This document shows positions 44,527 to 45,755 of a stretch of DNA of 45,755 nt, one piece after another. The stretch is from Chitinophaga pinensis (GTDB lineage: Bacteria; Pseudomonadota; Gammaproteobacteria; Burkholderiales; Burkholderiaceae_C): NCBI GenBank assembly GCA_943326015.2, contig CALPRQ020000030.1, forward strand, positions 1 through 45,755, given 5' to 3'. The number at the start of each line of letters is the position of its first letter. Position 1 is the first letter of the stretch. Below the pieces are notes generated by a model. It searched no databases. It worked only from the letters and a program-made list of their open reading frames with translations, and was not told the DNA's origin. Made by a program: the position numbers and the translations under genes.

Positions 44527-45755
44527 TCACAGCACCAGATCGGTCGCCACCACCAACTTGGTCACGCCGGTCAGCTCGATCTCGTACTCGGCCGCCATGT
44601 CCTTGTCGGTGTTCAGATAGAGCACGCCACCAGCAAAGCGGGCCTGGCCCGCCGTTGCCGTGAAAGCGCTGACCCAGCTGAAGGCCTGGTCGCCGGCCAC
44701 GAACGAATTGGCGTCGATCGCGGACAAGTCGATCTTGTCCTGGCCCGAGACGAAATCGGTGATCACGTCGCGCTGTCCGCTGGCGAGCCCGAGTTCGGTC
44801 AGGGCCTTGAAGTCGAAGATGTCATTGCCTGCGCCACCCGTCAGCTTGTCAGCACCCACACCACCGATGAGCGTGTCGTTGCCCGCGCCGCCATCGAGAC
44901 TGTCGTTGCCACCCAAGCCCGAGAGCTTGTCGTTGCCACCCAGACCCGAGAGCTTGTCGTAACTTCCCGCATCGATGGTATCGCCCTTGAGGGTGTCGGC
45001 AGCGCTGGTGCCGGTCAGCGTCAGATCGTCACGCACCGCCGTGACGTTCATCGTCATCTGGTACGCGTTGGCCGACATGGCCGTGCCATCGCTGACCTTG
45101 AAGCCGAAGCTCGCGTAAGCCTCGCCATTGCCATCGACTGCCGGCGTGTAGGCCAGCTTGCCCGCCTTGATGTCGGCCGACTTGATGACCTGATTCAGCG
45201 TGACATCGGCGCCGTTGAGCTTGAGCGCGCCCTTGGTCTCCAGCGTCGTGATCTTGACCGACTGCAGGCTATCGTCCGCATCGACGTCGCTGAAACCGAA
45301 GTCCGCCAGCGCGAACTTGCGGGGCGTGTCCTCGTTCAAGGTCACCGAGTTGTGGCTCGCCGTCGGCGCTTCGTTGAGATCGGTCACGCTCACCGTCACC
45401 GCCTGGCTGTCGCTCAGCTTGCCGTCGCTGGCCTTGACCGTGATCGCGTAGCTGCTCTTCGTCTCGTAGTCCGCCGACGCCTTGAGCCTGACCGCACCCG
45501 CCACATCGATCGTGAACTTGCCCGCATCGGTGCCCGACAGGCTGTAGCTCAGCTTCGCGCCGGCATCGACGTCGCTGGCCTTGGCCTGGTAGACCACCTG
45601 GCTCGTCGCCGCGTTCTCTTCCACGCTTGCACTGCCGCCCGAGGTCAGCACCGGCGCTTCGTTGACATCGGTCACGCTCACCGTCACCGCCTGGCTGTCG
45701 CTCAGCTTGCCGTCGCTGGCCTTGACCGTGATCGCGTAGCTGCTCTTCGTCTCGT
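44527..45755 (-). CDS. C-terminal part of a cadherin-repeat RTX adhesin secreted by type I system (N-terminus beyond window)
   Basis: At least 409 residues of a larger protein open at the right edge. From the visible N-side: cadherin/VCBS-like units of 96 residues (YAITVKASDGKLSDSQAVTV, SVTDVNEAPVL), a last unit with SHNSVTLNEDTPRKFALADF, RTX calcium-binding nonapeptides (GGNDKLSGLGGNDSLDGGAG, NDTLIGG, GGAGNDIFDF), then a C-terminal secretion region (DVITDFVSGQDKIDLSAID) ending LVVATDLVL. This is the layout of giant BapA/LapA-type biofilm adhesins exported by ABC transporter-MFP-TolC systems; no transporter is in the window. Confidence 0.9.
   Translation of the reverse strand, partial: ETKSSYAITVKASDGKLSDSQAVTVSVTDVNEAPVLTSGGSASVEENAATSQVVYQAKASDVDAGAKLSYSLSGTDAGKFTIDVAGAVRLKASADYETKSSYAITVKASDGKLSDSQAVTVSVTDLNEAPTASHNSVTLNEDTPRKFALADFGFSDVDADDSLQSVKITTLETKGALKLNGADVTLNQVIKSADIKAGKLAYTPAVDGNGEAYASFGFKVSDGTAMSANAYQMTMNVTAVRDDLTLTGTSAADTLKGDTIDAGSYDKLSGLGGNDKLSGLGGNDSLDGGAGNDTLIGGVGADKLTGGAGNDIFDFKALTELGLASGQRDVITDFVSGQDKIDLSAIDANSFVAGDQAFSWVSAFTATAGQARFAGGVLYLNTDKDMAAEYEIELTGVTKLVVATDLVL
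45381..45755 (-). repeat. 288-bp tandem repeat in the adhesin gene
   Basis: Bases 45381-45467 are identical to 45669-45755, giving a period of 288 bases (96 residues), and the second copy runs into the window edge. The bases between the copies encode the rest of one cadherin-like unit. Identity at DNA level indicates recent unit duplication or gene conversion. Confidence 0.9.

Noticed and set aside
1-45755. tRNA, rRNA, CRISPR, prophage integrase or transposase
   Set aside because: None recognised on either strand; the only mobility-like sign is the clpV remnant.

Overview
The window is GC-rich (mostly about 60-68 % by eye), densely coded DNA from a Gram-negative bacterium. The gene content (LptF/LptG, DNA polymerase III chi, PepA, CbiX-CysB, two-partner secretion, T6SS, high GC) suggests a betaproteobacterium of the order Burkholderiales. 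That placement is an inference, because no rRNA lies in the window. I saw no tRNA, rRNA, CRISPR array or insertion sequence.

Left flank (1-8.5 kb): a membrane-bound PAS-GGDEF-EAL protein running off the left edge (-), an FAD-linked 2-hydroxyacid dehydrogenase, a YebC/YeeN-type regulator, an unknown protein (all +), and a P-type cation ATPase (-).

T6SS region (8.5-29 kb): a partial type VI secretion locus in two blocks around a divergent regulatory gap. One minus-strand operon encodes an FHA protein (TagH), a PP2C phosphatase (PppA-like), an OmpA-type lipoprotein-like anchor, an exported HExxH protein and a leaderless papain-family peptidase. Facing away is a PpkA-like Ser/Thr kinase with a periplasmic DUF4384 domain. 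The second block, all minus strand, reads tssA-tssB-tssC-hcp-hcp-tagJ-clpV, then a small cargo island (signal-peptide protein plus shortened M15 zinc peptidase) bounded by a second, divergent clpV 3' remnant, then a TPR-methyltransferase, a small protein with a CNF1-like Ser-Gly-Cys...His signature, vgrG and a DUF4280 PAAR-like gene. Sheath, tube, spike, ATPase and phospho-control are present. The membrane complex (TssJLM) and the baseplate set (TssEFGK) are not in the window and must lie elsewhere if the system works.

Two-partner secretion region (29-35 kb): tpsB and tpsA on the same strand, 39 bases upstream of tssA. The exoprotein TpsA carries a C-terminal caspase-like (C14) domain with its His/Cys dyad intact. 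A very AT-rich spacer precedes tpsB.

Right flank (35-45.8 kb): galU, a solitary divergent groEL that has lost catalytic Asp52, holC-pepA (-), lptF-lptG-cbiX-cysB (+), a 2OG-Fe(II) oxygenase-like protein, and the C-terminal end of a repetitive RTX/cadherin-like type I secreted adhesin (-) running off the right edge.

Strongest leads: the TpsA-caspase fusion; the probable CNF1/CheD-fold deamidase beside vgrG; the clpV-remnant-bounded effector/immunity island; and the Asp52-less GroEL paralogue.
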